DNA of 64,000 nucleotides from an uncultured Corynebacterium sp. (GCF_946223165.1 NZ_CAMIBP010000012.1:1-64000); one strand, 5' to 3'. Positions 1 to 6,400 are shown, counted from the first letter of the stretch. Program-made: numbers and translations. The notes: a model not told the origin generated them from the sequence alone.

Positions 1-304
1 GTCTGCGGCCGGAAACACCTGCTAGCTTCATTAATCGGGCGGTCTTGTCGCGGCCTAAATTGAAGCCTTCACGGTTCATCGCGTGCCACATCTTGCGGAT
101 GCCGTAGACCGAGAAATTCTCCGCATGCACACGCTGTATTTCTGGGATGAGCAGGCTATCGCTTAAGGCCCTTGCGCTAGGGATGCGTGTGGTGGCTTTG
201 CGGTAGCCGCGGGAGGTGATGAATCCACGATCTGCTTGTTTTAGGACTCGGCAGATGGCCTCGACCCCAAACTGATCCTTATACGCGTCGATATAGGAGA
301 TCAT
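1..304 (-). CDS. IS3-family transposase OrfB, N-terminal part (partial)
   Basis: Catalytic half of an IS3-type transposase; only about 101 residues are visible before the window ends. The protein begins MISYIDAYKDQFGVEAICRV and continues with a KMWHAMNREGFNLGRDKTAR stretch, the helix-turn-helix region that precedes the DDE integrase core in IS3 OrfB proteins. The DDE residues themselves are outside the window. The ATG at 304-302 overlaps the orfA stop as ATGA and lies in the -1 frame, so the usual product would be an OrfAB fusion made by frameshifting at 334-340. No stop codon interrupts the visible part, so it may be intact. Confidence 0.85.
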   Translation of the reverse strand, partial: MISYIDAYKDQFGVEAICRVLKQADRGFITSRGYRKATTRIPSARALSDSLLIPEIQRVHAENFSVYGIRKMWHAMNREGFNLGRDKTARLMKLAGVSGRR

Positions 305-621
305 TTGGTCGTGGGTCGGGTAAGTTCCGCCGCGAAAAAAGCTGATGCCGTCTTGAGAATCCCGTTTGCTCGTTTCAGCTCGCGGTTTTCGCGGCGCAGA
401 CGCTTGAGCTCTTCTTCCATGGATTCGCCACCAGACGGTTCGCCATTGTCACGGGCTGTTGCGCTGTCGCGGTACCAGGCCCGCAACGTGTGGTGGGACA
501 CGCCAAGGAGTTCGCCGACCTCCTCGTAAACGCGTTGCAGTGAGCAAGACTCCAAACGGACCATTTCAATGATCTGATGGACCGCCTTCTCCTTAAACTC
601 GACGGAATACTTTCTAGGCAT
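301..621 (-). CDS. IS3-family transposase OrfA
   Basis: A 106-residue DNA-binding protein of an IS3 element. The N-terminus (MPRKYSVEFKEKAVHQIIEM) is the HTH_Tnp_1 type, with LLGVSHHTLRAWYRD as recognition helix, followed by a charged leucine-zipper-like segment (EEELKRLRRENRELKRAN) used for multimerisation. Length is normal for the family (about 90-110). It ends TRPTTK with TGA at 303-301. The slippery heptamer near its 3' end joins it to orfB. No in-frame damage is seen. Confidence 0.88.
   Translation of the reverse strand: MPRKYSVEFKEKAVHQIIEMVRLESCSLQRVYEEVGELLGVSHHTLRAWYRDSATARDNGEPSGGESMEEELKRLRRENRELKRANGILKTASAFFAAELTRPTTK
334..340 (-). other. Programmed -1 frameshift heptamer (T TTT TTC)
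   Basis: On the minus strand the orfA codons GCT TTT TTC contain T TTT TTC at 340-334, a classical -1 slippery heptamer. After a -1 shift the frame reads FRGGTYPTHDQ and then enters MISYIDAY of orfB with no stop, giving the OrfAB fusion expected of IS3 elements. I did not model a downstream stimulatory structure. Confidence 0.7.
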
Positions 622-647
622 AGTTCAATCCTTCCTTAGCAGAGGTA

Positions 648-670
648 GGAACTAAACCCAGAACGCTTCA
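648..670 (-). repeat. IS3 terminal inverted repeat (orfA side)
   Basis: The last 23 bases of the element, tip at 670. A near copy with two differences lies in the same orientation at 3167-3189, next to the repA remnant, so a second element of the same family once reached there. Confidence 0.7.
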
Positions 671-673
671 TAC

Positions 674-916
674 CTATTTCGGTACTTGGCCTGTAGGTAT
701 GGCACTGCGGTAGGTTCGCTCTTTAAGCCAGTCAGCAAAGGTGATGCGGGTGTGGTGGACTGCAGCAGTAAACCGCGCAGCATCTTCAAGGCTGTGTACC
801 TGGACGAGCATGTAGCCCAGTTTCCGGATTGCTTTATGGGCTGAGTGAATCGGGTTGCGGCTGATATCGGCGAAAGTGTTGCGCTGGACGTGGACTAGGC
901 AGCGCTGGATTCTCAC
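674..916 (-). pseudogene. Fragment of IS256/IS1249-type transposase
   Basis: An 80-codon internal piece of a mutator-type transposase. RIQRCLVHVQRNTFADI is the hallmark segment of IS1249-like transposases, followed by a recognisable LEDAARF...FADWLKERTYR stretch. Both ends are missing: the 5' side stops at the pncA block (about 915) and the 3' side is cut by the IS3 tip at 670. The start-like GTG at 916 is fortuitous. It cannot encode a working enzyme. It replaces the natural DNA upstream of the first pncA copy, including the expected -35 region. Confidence 0.75.
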
Positions 917-927
917 ACACGCCCCGC

Positions 928-933
928 TACGAT
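928..933 (+). promoter_or_regulatory. -10 box of pncA copy 1 (leaderless)
   Basis: TACGAT ends six bases before the ATG at 940, so transcription would start at or next to the start codon; no Shine-Dalgarno is present. The box is inside the duplicated block, but the -35 region (about 905-910) belongs to the transposase fragment, so this copy may be transcribed differently from copy 2. Confidence 0.5.
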
Positions 934-939
934 TGCCCC

Positions 940-1503
940 ATGACCACTACCGCTGCGTCCACCGCGCTCATCATTGTCGACGTCCAGTACGATTTCTGCC
1001 CCGGCGGCTCCCTGGCCACGGCGAGAGGTAACGAGGTCGCAGACAAGATTGCAGTTCTTCAGAAGGACTACGCCACCGTCGTCGCCACGCAAGACTGGCA
1101 CGTCGATCCGGCCGGACACTTCGCACCGGAGGGCACCGAGCCCAACTTCGTCGACACGTGGCCGGTGCACTGCGTCGCCGGCAGCCACGGAACCGAGATT
1201 CACGAGGCCATCGGTCAGGTTGACGCCTACTTCCACAAGGGCGAGTACACCGCCGCATACTCCGGTTTCGAGGGAGCCGCTGACGGTGTGGGATTGGCAG
1301 AATGGTTGCGGAACCATGAAATCGACACCGTGGACATCGTCGGCATTGCTACCGATCACTGCGTGCGCGCCACCGCGGCCGACGCACTCAAGGAAGGCTT
1401 CCGCGTGCGCGTCCTCGCACCCTATTGCTCCCCCGTGGACGAGGAGCGCGGTGCCGCAGCACTGCGCGAGCTGGCCGCCGCAGGTGCGACCATCGTGGAC
1501 TAG
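940..1503 (+). CDS. pncA: Nicotinamidase/pyrazinamidase, copy 1
   Basis: Hydrolyses nicotinamide to nicotinate and ammonia, the entry step of the Preiss-Handler NAD salvage route; it also activates pyrazinamide in mycobacteria. The 187 residues match the family length. The catalytic triad is Asp14 (IIVD), Lys100 (FHKGEY) and Cys141 (ATDHC); metal ligands are Asp52, His54 and His60 in QDWHVDPAGH, plus His77. The protein is identical to the copy at 3283. pncB (43462), which uses the nicotinate, and nadE (59309) are in the same window. Start ATG 940 follows a -10 box directly. Both copies look intact. Confidence 0.95.
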   Translation: MTTTAASTALIIVDVQYDFCPGGSLATARGNEVADKIAVLQKDYATVVATQDWHVDPAGHFAPEGTEPNFVDTWPVHCVAGSHGTEIHEAIGQVDAYFHKGEYTAAYSGFEGAADGVGLAEWLRNHEIDTVDIVGIATDHCVRATAADALKEGFRVRVLAPYCSPVDEERGAAALRELAAAGATIVD

Positions 1504-1557
1504 GTCGAACAACGCCGGCCAGACACGCTTTTTGCTACCTAACCACCGAAGACACCA

Positions 1558-1596
1558 AAGACCCGGCCGCCTTCTTAAACGAAGGGACCGGGTCTT
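1558..1596 (+). terminator. Terminator-like hairpin after pncA copy 1
   Basis: AAGACCCGG pairs with CCGGGTCTT around a 21-base loop, 55 bp after the pncA stop. There is no long T run, so strength is uncertain. The same hairpin follows copy 2. Confidence 0.5.
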
Positions 1597-1889
1597 CAGC
1601 GTCTCTATCTCTCTCAAGGTGTCCAGCTCCCGAACGGTGTCTCACGCCGTCCGCCCCGCAGGACCGGGGGTTCTCTCTATCTCTCTCAGGTGCGCCCTTA
1701 ACAAGCGCATGACAGCAGTATGAGCCACCGACCTGCCACCACAATGACTTTACAGATTTTAATCATGCTATACATGATAAATCCCCCTAAATCAAGTCTA
1801 TACATCGAAGCGCGGTACTTGATAGCCTATTGAATGAGTAAATGAAAATTGTCTTCTCGAACACATTCGCCCTCAGATAGGAGAATCGC

Positions 1890-2432
1890 ATGCGAAAGTT
1901 GCCGAAGTCCGCGGCAGCCATATTGATTGCTGTCTCAATGTCTACGATTTCAGTTCCGGCTATGGCCGCCGAATCTGCACCGCAACAAACACTCACAGGT
2001 ACGCAACCCGTCAGTGGCAATCCGTCAGAGACACCAGCTTTCTTAGGTGGGGAGCTTCACGGGCTCTCTACGCAAACTTTGTCGGTTGATGGTTACGGCG
2101 ACATTGTCGCAACCATTGATAACGACTCCGGAGAGATAACTGGTACATATCCGGATGGTTCCACGAAGACGATCACGGCCAAGGACGCTGCTCAAGCACT
2201 CCAAACTCACCTTAACGAGGCTACCCCAGAGCAGATTGCCAATCTGCAGGCTTCCATGCAAGAACGTGTTACGAAAGAACAGGTTTGCCCCTACATTGTC
2301 GGCCTGGTTGGCACTGGGCACGCTTTTGCCTGGGGACAAGTGCTCGCAATGGCAGCAGTTAATCCCGCCATTGCACTATTGGCCGCTCTAGGTGAAGGAG
2401 CATTCTGGGTATGGGTATCTACCCACTGCTAA
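1890..2432 (+). CDS. Secreted bacteriocin-like precursor (novel)
   Basis: I do not recognise a named family. The 180-residue protein has a clear signal peptide (MRKLPKSAAAILIAVSMSTI, likely cleavage after AMA near residue 26), an acidic/Thr-rich propeptide-like middle (about 27-130) and a strongly hydrophobic C-terminus (131-180) bounded by its only two cysteines, Cys133 (QVCPYIVG) and Cys180, the last residue. A short hydrophobic peptide closed by one disulfide and released from a larger secreted precursor resembles SdpC/halocin-C8-like peptide toxins; that function is inference. A good RBS (AGGAG) precedes ATG 1890. The 44-residue membrane peptide at 2472 follows 39 bases downstream and is a natural immunity candidate. 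Base composition is lower in GC than the flanks, fitting transfer. Confidence 0.6.
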   Translation: MRKLPKSAAAILIAVSMSTISVPAMAAESAPQQTLTGTQPVSGNPSETPAFLGGELHGLSTQTLSVDGYGDIVATIDNDSGEITGTYPDGSTKTITAKDAAQALQTHLNEATPEQIANLQASMQERVTKEQVCPYIVGLVGTGHAFAWGQVLAMAAVNPAIALLAALGEGAFWVWVSTHC

Positions 2433-2482
2433 AAAGGAGGAACCAATGCCACTATTAAAAAGGAGGAACCAATGCCACTATT
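2431..2482 (+). repeat. Perfect 26-bp tandem duplication of RBS and start codon
   Basis: Two adjacent copies at 2431-2456 and 2457-2482, each holding AAAAAGGAGG, an ATG and the codons for Pro-Leu. The first ATG (2446) opens a 12-codon frame ending in TAG; the second (2472) starts the 44-residue protein. The duplication therefore creates a short upstream ORF with the same ribosome binding site. Confidence 0.9.
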
Positions 2483-2606
2483 AGTGATTGGAGTTGTGGT
2501 GTTTGCGGCTGGAAGTTTCGGCTACGCTTGGGGCCTACGGGAACGCATGAAGTCAGATCCGAACCTTCAGGGAAAAGGACTTAAAGTTCTTCTTAAGAAG
2601 CGCTAA
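2472..2606 (+). CDS. 44-residue single-span membrane peptide (candidate immunity protein)
   Basis: Small protein: MPLLVIGVVVFAAGSFGYAW forms one membrane helix, followed by a basic cytoplasmic-type tail (GLRERMKSDP...KVLLKKR). It has a strong AGGAGG site eight bases before ATG 2472, 39 bases after the bacteriocin-like gene, so the two are surely co-transcribed. Small one-span proteins next to peptide toxin genes often give self-protection; no homology supports that here. An alternative is a holin-like or accessory secretion peptide. The duplicated RBS in front may tune its level. Confidence 0.6.
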   Translation: MPLLVIGVVVFAAGSFGYAWGLRERMKSDPNLQGKGLKVLLKKR

Positions 2607-2677
2607 CAGACAAATTTGCTGGCAAGCAACGTCTCGTTCACACATGTTAACGAAAATGGTTAGCGCTACCGCATTAC

Positions 2678-2720
2678 ACTTATGAGCATTTTAGGCTCTA
2701 AGCCTAAAATGCTCATAAGT
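2678..2720. repeat. 19-bp perfect hairpin
   Basis: ACTTATGAGCATTTTAGGC (2678-2696) and its exact complement at 2702-2720 around the 5-base loop TCTAA. There is no T run after it, so it is not a standard terminator, though it may still end the two-gene transcript. A perfect long AT-rich inverted repeat next to a plasmid-derived gene could also be an origin, transfer or small mobile-element structure. Confidence 0.8.
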
Positions 2721-2847
2721 TGTTATGACATAATCCGTTTCTTCTACCCGGCGTCTCCCCTCTCACTGGTGACACCGCCTAGCTCCATGACGGCGGCGAC
2801 ACCTTGGCCAACAGCATACCCTCAGCTGCAGATTGGAATAGACTAAG

Positions 2848-3159
2848 CAGGTCGCAGAACAACGCGAGCAGGACGCTGCCCAAGAGCTCATCGACGCTCA
2901 AGACATCGGCTACACCTCCAAACTATTCGTCCAAGCACTGTTCCCCTACCGCAACCCCAACAGTGACGTACGAAAAATCACCACCGCAGAAGGCACTGTT
3001 AGCGTCGACTCCCCCAACGGCCTGCCCTACGGCAAATACCCCAGGCTCATCATGGCCTACGTCACCACCCGAGCGGTAGAAAACGCAGGCCGACTCAAAG
3101 AAGGAAAAATCGAGGAAACCGCGTACTATCTCACACAGCCCATCAACACAGGGTCGTAA
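2848..3159 (+). pseudogene. Truncated plasmid RepA replication initiator
   Basis: A 103-codon open stretch without a start codon, preceded in frame by TAG at 2839. The translation contains LFVQALFPYRNPNSD, then LPYGKYPRLIMAYVTTRAV, the conserved core of the plasmid RepA family (RepA_C type). The N-terminus is lost and the C-terminus ends in TAA at 3157-3159, the first bases of an IS terminus, so the 3' part was removed by an insertion. It shows that this patch descends from a plasmid. It is not functional. Confidence 0.7.
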
Positions 3160-3189
3160 AAGAAGCGGAACCAAACCCAGGACGCTTCA
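3157..3189. repeat. Orphan IS3-type terminus
   Basis: GGAACCAAACCCAGGACGC and the following TTCA (3167-3189) match the tip of the IS3 element at 648-670 with two changes, in the same orientation. No transposase is attached, so only the end remains. It joins repA debris to the 69-bp repeat at 3190. Confidence 0.6.
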
Positions 3190-3258
3190 GACACCCACCC
3201 GAAAGCCCCCTGCCACGCACTGCCAAAACCCTGCCAAACCGATTACGCAGACATAACG
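3190..3258. repeat. 69-bp imperfect direct repeat, upstream copy
   Basis: About 88 percent identical to 4089-4157. The two copies frame the second pncA block exactly: this one ends at 3258 where the 833-bp block begins. It contains CCAAAACCCTGCCAAACC. It supplies the region just upstream of the pncA -10 box of copy 2. Confidence 0.75.
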
Positions 3259-3270
3259 CACACGCCCCGC

Positions 3271-3276
3271 TACGAT
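3271..3276 (+). promoter_or_regulatory. -10 box of pncA copy 2 (leaderless)
   Basis: TACGAT six bases before ATG 3283, as in copy 1, but with different sequence further upstream (the 69-bp repeat), so the two promoters share only the -10 part. Confidence 0.5.
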
Positions 3277-3282
3277 TGCCCC

Positions 3283-3846
3283 ATGACCACTACCGCCGCA
3301 TCCACCGCGCTCATCATTGTCGACGTCCAGTACGATTTCTGCCCCGGCGGCTCCCTGGCCACGGCGAGAGGTAACGAGGTCGCAGACAAGATTGCAGTTC
3401 TTCAGAAGGACTACGCCACCGTCGTCGCCACGCAAGACTGGCACGTCGATCCGGCCGGACACTTCGCACCGGAGGGCACCGAGCCCAACTTCGTCGACAC
3501 GTGGCCGGTGCACTGCGTCGCCGGCAGCCACGGAACCGAGATTCACGAGGCCATCGGTCAGGTTGACGCCTACTTCCACAAGGGCGAGTACACCGCCGCA
3601 TACTCCGGTTTCGAGGGAGCCGCTGACGGTGTGGGATTGGCAGAATGGTTGCGGAACCATGAAATCGACACCGTGGACATCGTCGGCATTGCTACCGATC
3701 ACTGCGTGCGCGCCACCGCGGCCGACGCACTCAAGGAAGGCTTCCGCGTGCGCGTCCTCGCACCCTATTGCTCCCCCGTGGACGAGGAGCGCGGTGCCGC
3801 AGCACTGCGCGAGCTGGCCGCCGCAGGTGCGACCATCGTGGACTAG
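3283..3846 (+). CDS. pncA: Nicotinamidase/pyrazinamidase, copy 2
   Basis: Same 187-residue enzyme as 940-1503, with two synonymous base differences near codons 6-7. Catalytic Asp14, Lys100 and Cys141 and the metal site are intact. Because it sits beside the conserved chromosomal neighbours (DUF3618, bcp) and retains a complete upstream region, it is probably the original gene and 940 the duplicate. Both copies could be active and would raise nicotinamide salvage by dosage. Confidence 0.95.
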   Translation: MTTTAASTALIIVDVQYDFCPGGSLATARGNEVADKIAVLQKDYATVVATQDWHVDPAGHFAPEGTEPNFVDTWPVHCVAGSHGTEIHEAIGQVDAYFHKGEYTAAYSGFEGAADGVGLAEWLRNHEIDTVDIVGIATDHCVRATAADALKEGFRVRVLAPYCSPVDEERGAAALRELAAAGATIVD

Positions 3847-3900
3847 GTCGAACAACGCCGGCCAGACACGCTTTTTGCTACCTAACCACCGAAGACACCA

Positions 3901-3939
3901 AAGACCCGGCCGCCTTCTTAAACGAAGGGACCGGGTCTT
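3901..3939 (+). terminator. Terminator-like hairpin after pncA copy 2
   Basis: Identical to the hairpin at 1558-1596: AAGACCCGG against CCGGGTCTT. Confidence 0.5.
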
Positions 3940-4088
3940 CAGCGTCTCTATCTCTCTCAAGGTGTCCAGCTCCCGAACGGTGTCTCACGCCGTCCGCCCC
4001 GCAGGACCGGGGGTTCTCTCTATCTCTCTCAGGTGCGCCCTTAACAAGCGCATGAACACAGTATGAGCCACCGACCTGCCACCACAAT

Positions 4089-4157
4089 GACACCCACCTG
4101 AAAGTCCTCTGCCACACACTGCCAAAACCCTGCCAAACCAATAACGCACGCATAACG
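4089..4157. repeat. 69-bp imperfect direct repeat, downstream copy
   Basis: Partner of 3190-3258. It begins at the very point where pncA block 1 and block 2 stop matching (after ...CACAATGAC), so the duplication endpoint coincides with this repeat. 4158-4224 holds nothing else I can name. Confidence 0.7.
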
Positions 4158-4224
4158 GCACCGCAGATCCGGGCGCTCAGAGGCAACACGTGCCGCTGGG
4201 CAATGGTCGTGCCGCTCAGCACAA

Positions 4225-4258
4225 AGTCCTGCCGCCGATTCCGATCGGCGGCAGGACT
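4225..4258. terminator. Strong terminator, downstream of the DUF3618 gene
   Basis: A perfect 15-bp stem: AGTCCTGCCGCCGAT at 4225-4239 pairs with 4244-4258 around a 4-base loop. It lies 23 bp after the stop of the minus-strand gene at 4282 and also faces the pncA region, so it may work in both directions. Confidence 0.8.
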
Positions 4259-4281
4259 GTTGAATGAAGAGATGAGCGGTG

Positions 4282-4560
4282 TTAGACGCGCTCAGCAAGC
4301 ATTCGCTGAATCTCCTTGAGATCCTTGGAGCGGCGACGGGAGCGGCTCACGCCCAGTGCAATGAGGCCGACGACTGCGGCGGCGATGCCAGCGAGCGCAA
4401 TCTGCACGTTCTGATCCTGCAGCTTCTCCGTGGCCTGAGCCTTAGCATCGTTGACAAAGCTCTGCGGCTTGGTACGGTTAGCGAGCTCGTCCAAGGTGCC
4501 GGCCAGCTGGCGGCGGGTGCGCTCAATATCGCGCTGGATATCGTCAATGTTGCGTGCCAC
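4282..4560 (-). CDS. DUF3618 membrane protein
   Basis: A 92-residue protein of the actinobacterial DUF3618 family. The N-terminus NIDDIQRDIERTRRQLAGTL is the conserved amphipathic/coiled-coil part, followed by NRTKPQSF and one membrane helix near residues 53-70 (IALAGIAAAVVGLIALGVS) with a basic tail SRSRRRSKD. The role is unknown; family members are small envelope-associated proteins, often downstream of or near mycolate and lipid genes. ATG 4560 has a reasonable purine-rich upstream region. Transcribed away from bcp. Confidence 0.85.
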   Translation of the reverse strand: MARNIDDIQRDIERTRRQLAGTLDELANRTKPQSFVNDAKAQATEKLQDQNVQIALAGIAAAVVGLIALGVSRSRRRSKDLKEIQRMLAERV

Positions 4561-4729
4561 GGTGTACTCCTAAAAATTTGTCGTGACCGGGATATCGCCC
4601 GCCGTACCAACGCGAAGCCGCGTCCGCCCGCCGGAACGTGAAAACCGGAATTTTCTCTCCTGCAAGACTAGCGCACCTTGGCCGGTGGCGCCGCGTCTAC
4701 CCTTCTTCACCTACCTGTAAGGTGGAGGC

Positions 4730-5203
4730 ATGACTGAACAGATTCGTCTTGAGGTGGGCGACACGGCCCCCGCATTCGCGCTTCCTGATGCCGACGGCAC
4801 CACGGTCTCCCTCTCGGACTTCGCGGGCCAGCGCGTCGTCGTCTACTTCTACCCCCGCGCCAACACGCCCGGCTGCACCACTGAGGCGTGCGACTTCCGC
4901 GATGCCTTCGAGCAGCTCAACGGGTCGAAGGTGGCGGTCGTGGGTATCTCCCCGGACAAGCCCGCCGCGCTGGCGAAGTTCCGCGACGATCATGACCTCA
5001 ACTTCCCGCTCCTGTCCGATCCGGACAAGACGGTCCTCCACGCCTACGGGGCCTTCGGAGAAAAGAAGAACTACGGCAAGGTCGTCCAAGGCGTTATTCG
5101 TTCCACCTTCGTCGTCGAGCCGGACGGCACCATTGGCCTGGCGAAGTACAACGTCAAGGCAACTGGCCATGTCGCCCGCATCCTCAAGGACCTCGACGCC
5201 TAA
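4730..5203 (+). CDS. bcp: Thiol peroxidase, Bcp/PrxQ-type peroxiredoxin
   Basis: Reduces hydrogen peroxide and organic or lipid hydroperoxides in the cytoplasm, using thioredoxin-like reductants. The 157 residues match the atypical two-Cys PrxQ class: peroxidatic Cys49 in YPRANTPGCTTEACDF and resolving Cys54 five residues later. A GGAGG site precedes ATG 4730. The TetR gene starts 55 bases after the stop in the same direction and may be co-transcribed. Confidence 0.93.
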   Translation: MTEQIRLEVGDTAPAFALPDADGTTVSLSDFAGQRVVVYFYPRANTPGCTTEACDFRDAFEQLNGSKVAVVGISPDKPAALAKFRDDHDLNFPLLSDPDKTVLHAYGAFGEKKNYGKVVQGVIRSTFVVEPDGTIGLAKYNVKATGHVARILKDLDA

Positions 5204-5258
5204 CGCCGGTCCTGCGGGAGTCACCTCCCCACACCGACTCCATCCACGTCTCTACCGC

Positions 5259-5909
5259 ATGAGCACAGCACACGAACCCGAAATCCTGGTCCCCCGGCGC
5301 AGGCCGGCCCAGGCGCGCAGCCGCGAGCGTTTTGAGCGCATCCTCAAAGCTGCCCGCGAGGTGCTCATCGACGCCGGATTCGAGTCCTTTACTTTTGACG
5401 AGGTCTCTCGTCGCGCGGAAGTCCCCATCGGCACGCTATACCAGTTCTTCGCCAACAAGTATGTGCTCATCTGCGAGCTGGACCGCCAAGACACCGCCGC
5501 CAATATTGAGGAGATTCAGCGGTTCTCCGAGCACGTTCCGGCGCTGCAGTGGCCGGACTTCCTTGATGAATTTATCGATCACTTGGCACGCATGTGGCGG
5601 GAAGACCCGTCGCGCCGCGCGGTCTGGCATGCCGTGCAATCGACCCCGGCCACCCGCGCGACCGCAGCCGAGACGGAACGCGCCATGCTCGAGCCGCTGG
5701 CGGAGATCCTCGCGCCGCTGGCGCAGCGGCTGGACTACGAGTCCCGCATCAACCTGGCCGGCTTCCTCGTCCACGCCGTGGTGAGCATGCTCAACTACGC
5801 GGTCGCGGAAAACCTTGACAACGCCGCCGGGGAATCGAACTTTGATGACGTTGTCGCCGAGGTCAAGCGCATGCTCGTGGCCTACCTCTTCTCCGTCGCC
5901 GCGGCCTAG
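5259..5909 (+). CDS. TetR-family transcriptional regulator
   Basis: A 216-residue regulator. Residues about 18-65 form the TetR DNA-binding domain: ERILKAAREVLIDAGFESFT, then VSRRAEVPIGTLYQFFANKY, the typical helix-turn-helix with LYxxFxNK end. The C-terminal part is an unassigned ligand domain. The ATG at 5259 was chosen because MSTAHEPEIL leads into the conserved region; the frame is open further upstream without a better start. The 3' end overlaps the acpS stop by four bases on the opposite strand. The nearby fatty-acid genes make a lipid-related target possible, but nothing in the sequence shows it. Confidence 0.88.
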   Translation: MSTAHEPEILVPRRRPAQARSRERFERILKAAREVLIDAGFESFTFDEVSRRAEVPIGTLYQFFANKYVLICELDRQDTAANIEEIQRFSEHVPALQWPDFLDEFIDHLARMWREDPSRRAVWHAVQSTPATRATAAETERAMLEPLAEILAPLAQRLDYESRINLAGFLVHAVVSMLNYAVAENLDNAAGESNFDDVVAEVKRMLVAYLFSVAAA

Positions 5910-6400
5910 CGCGTTGTGCCCGGTACCGCGCAGGGGACGGCCGACAAAATCACGCTCGCTGTGGCGTAGTCCCCGTCGTGGCTAATGGACAGGCTCGTCG
6001 TGTACGACACGTCAGCACTGCCCTGCCCGGTCGTGGCCGGCGGGGCCAGCACCTCGCGCAGCGATGCCCGAATGGCCGCATCAAGCTCGGCGTCTGGAAC
6101 GACGGCAACCCGGCCCCAGGCGTCGGGGCGGACGTCCAGGGATCGGAAGATACCGGGGACATCGGCAAGTGCGGGCGGGCGACCGTACAGGGCCTGGGAC
6201 CAGGCCTTAATGAATGCCTCCTTAGCGGCCCAGCGACCGGCCAGGTGCGCGGCGCGCTGAGCGGGCTGACGCGTGGCGGCGACGCGCAGCTCCCCCGCCG
6301 TAAAGACATCGGCGAAACGCGTCCCCGGCACGTCGAGCTGGCTGGCGAACTCGGGAATACACACCAGATCCGTGCCGATGGCCCACAGCGGTTGCTTCAT
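5906..6400 (-). CDS. acpS: Holo-[acyl-carrier-protein] synthase (4'-phosphopantetheinyl transferase)
   Basis: Transfers 4'-phosphopantetheine from CoA to the ACP domain of the fatty acid synthase. The family motifs are visible: AIGTDLVCIPEF near the start (Mg-binding Asp) and GRWAAKEAFIKAW (catalytic Glu/Lys). 164 residues from ATG 6400; upstream in-frame codons lack the conserved N-terminus. In Corynebacteriales acpS travels with fas, as here (fas ends at 9755 on the same strand), but a sugar ABC transporter sits between them. Confidence 0.92.
   Translation of the reverse strand: MKQPLWAIGTDLVCIPEFASQLDVPGTRFADVFTAGELRVAATRQPAQRAAHLAGRWAAKEAFIKAWSQALYGRPPALADVPGIFRSLDVRPDAWGRVAVVPDAELDAAIRASLREVLAPPATTGQGSADVSYTTSLSISHDGDYATASVILSAVPCAVPGTTR

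Larger units (their letters stand above)
1..670 (-). mobile_element. IS3-family insertion sequence, partial (cut by window edge)
   Basis: The element runs leftward out of the window. Its visible end is the tip TGAAGCGTTCTGGGTTTAG read on the minus strand from base 670, a TGA-starting terminus typical of the IS3 family. Inside are orfA (301-621) and the first third of orfB (304 down to 1), overlapping in the -1 frame. The right-hand neighbour is a transposase fragment of another family, broken exactly at this tip, so this element probably inserted into older IS debris. The other terminus and any target duplication lie outside the window. Confidence 0.85.
916..1748. repeat. 833-bp duplicated pncA block, copy 1
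   Basis: Direct repeat of 3259-4091 (offset 2343). I count only five differences: two synonymous ones near codon 6-7 of pncA and three clustered near 1712-1716; the roughly 750 bp between are identical. The block includes the pncA -10 box, the gene, its terminator and two copies of TCTCTATCTCTCTCA (1602-1616 and 1674-1688) 72 bp apart. Left flank is IS256-type debris, right flank is the bacteriocin-like insert. Confidence 0.9.
3259..4091. repeat. 833-bp duplicated pncA block, copy 2
   Basis: Second copy of 916-1748; see there. This copy is flanked on both sides by the diverged 69-bp repeats, and its downstream flank leads into conserved core genes, so it is the likelier ancestral location. 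Confidence 0.9.

Noticed and set aside
913..1617. Minus-strand open frame antisense to pncA (also 3187-3960)
   Set aside because: Codon-position shadow of pncA, duplicated only because the block is duplicated.
2804..3079. 91-codon plus-strand frame in the accessory patch
   Set aside because: Different frame from the RepA-like translation, and composition is the shadow type (Ser/Thr/Pro).
648..3189. The two IS ends as one composite transposon
   Set aside because: The tips are in the same orientation and the second lacks a transposase, so they are not the two ends of one element; a composite unit cannot be shown.
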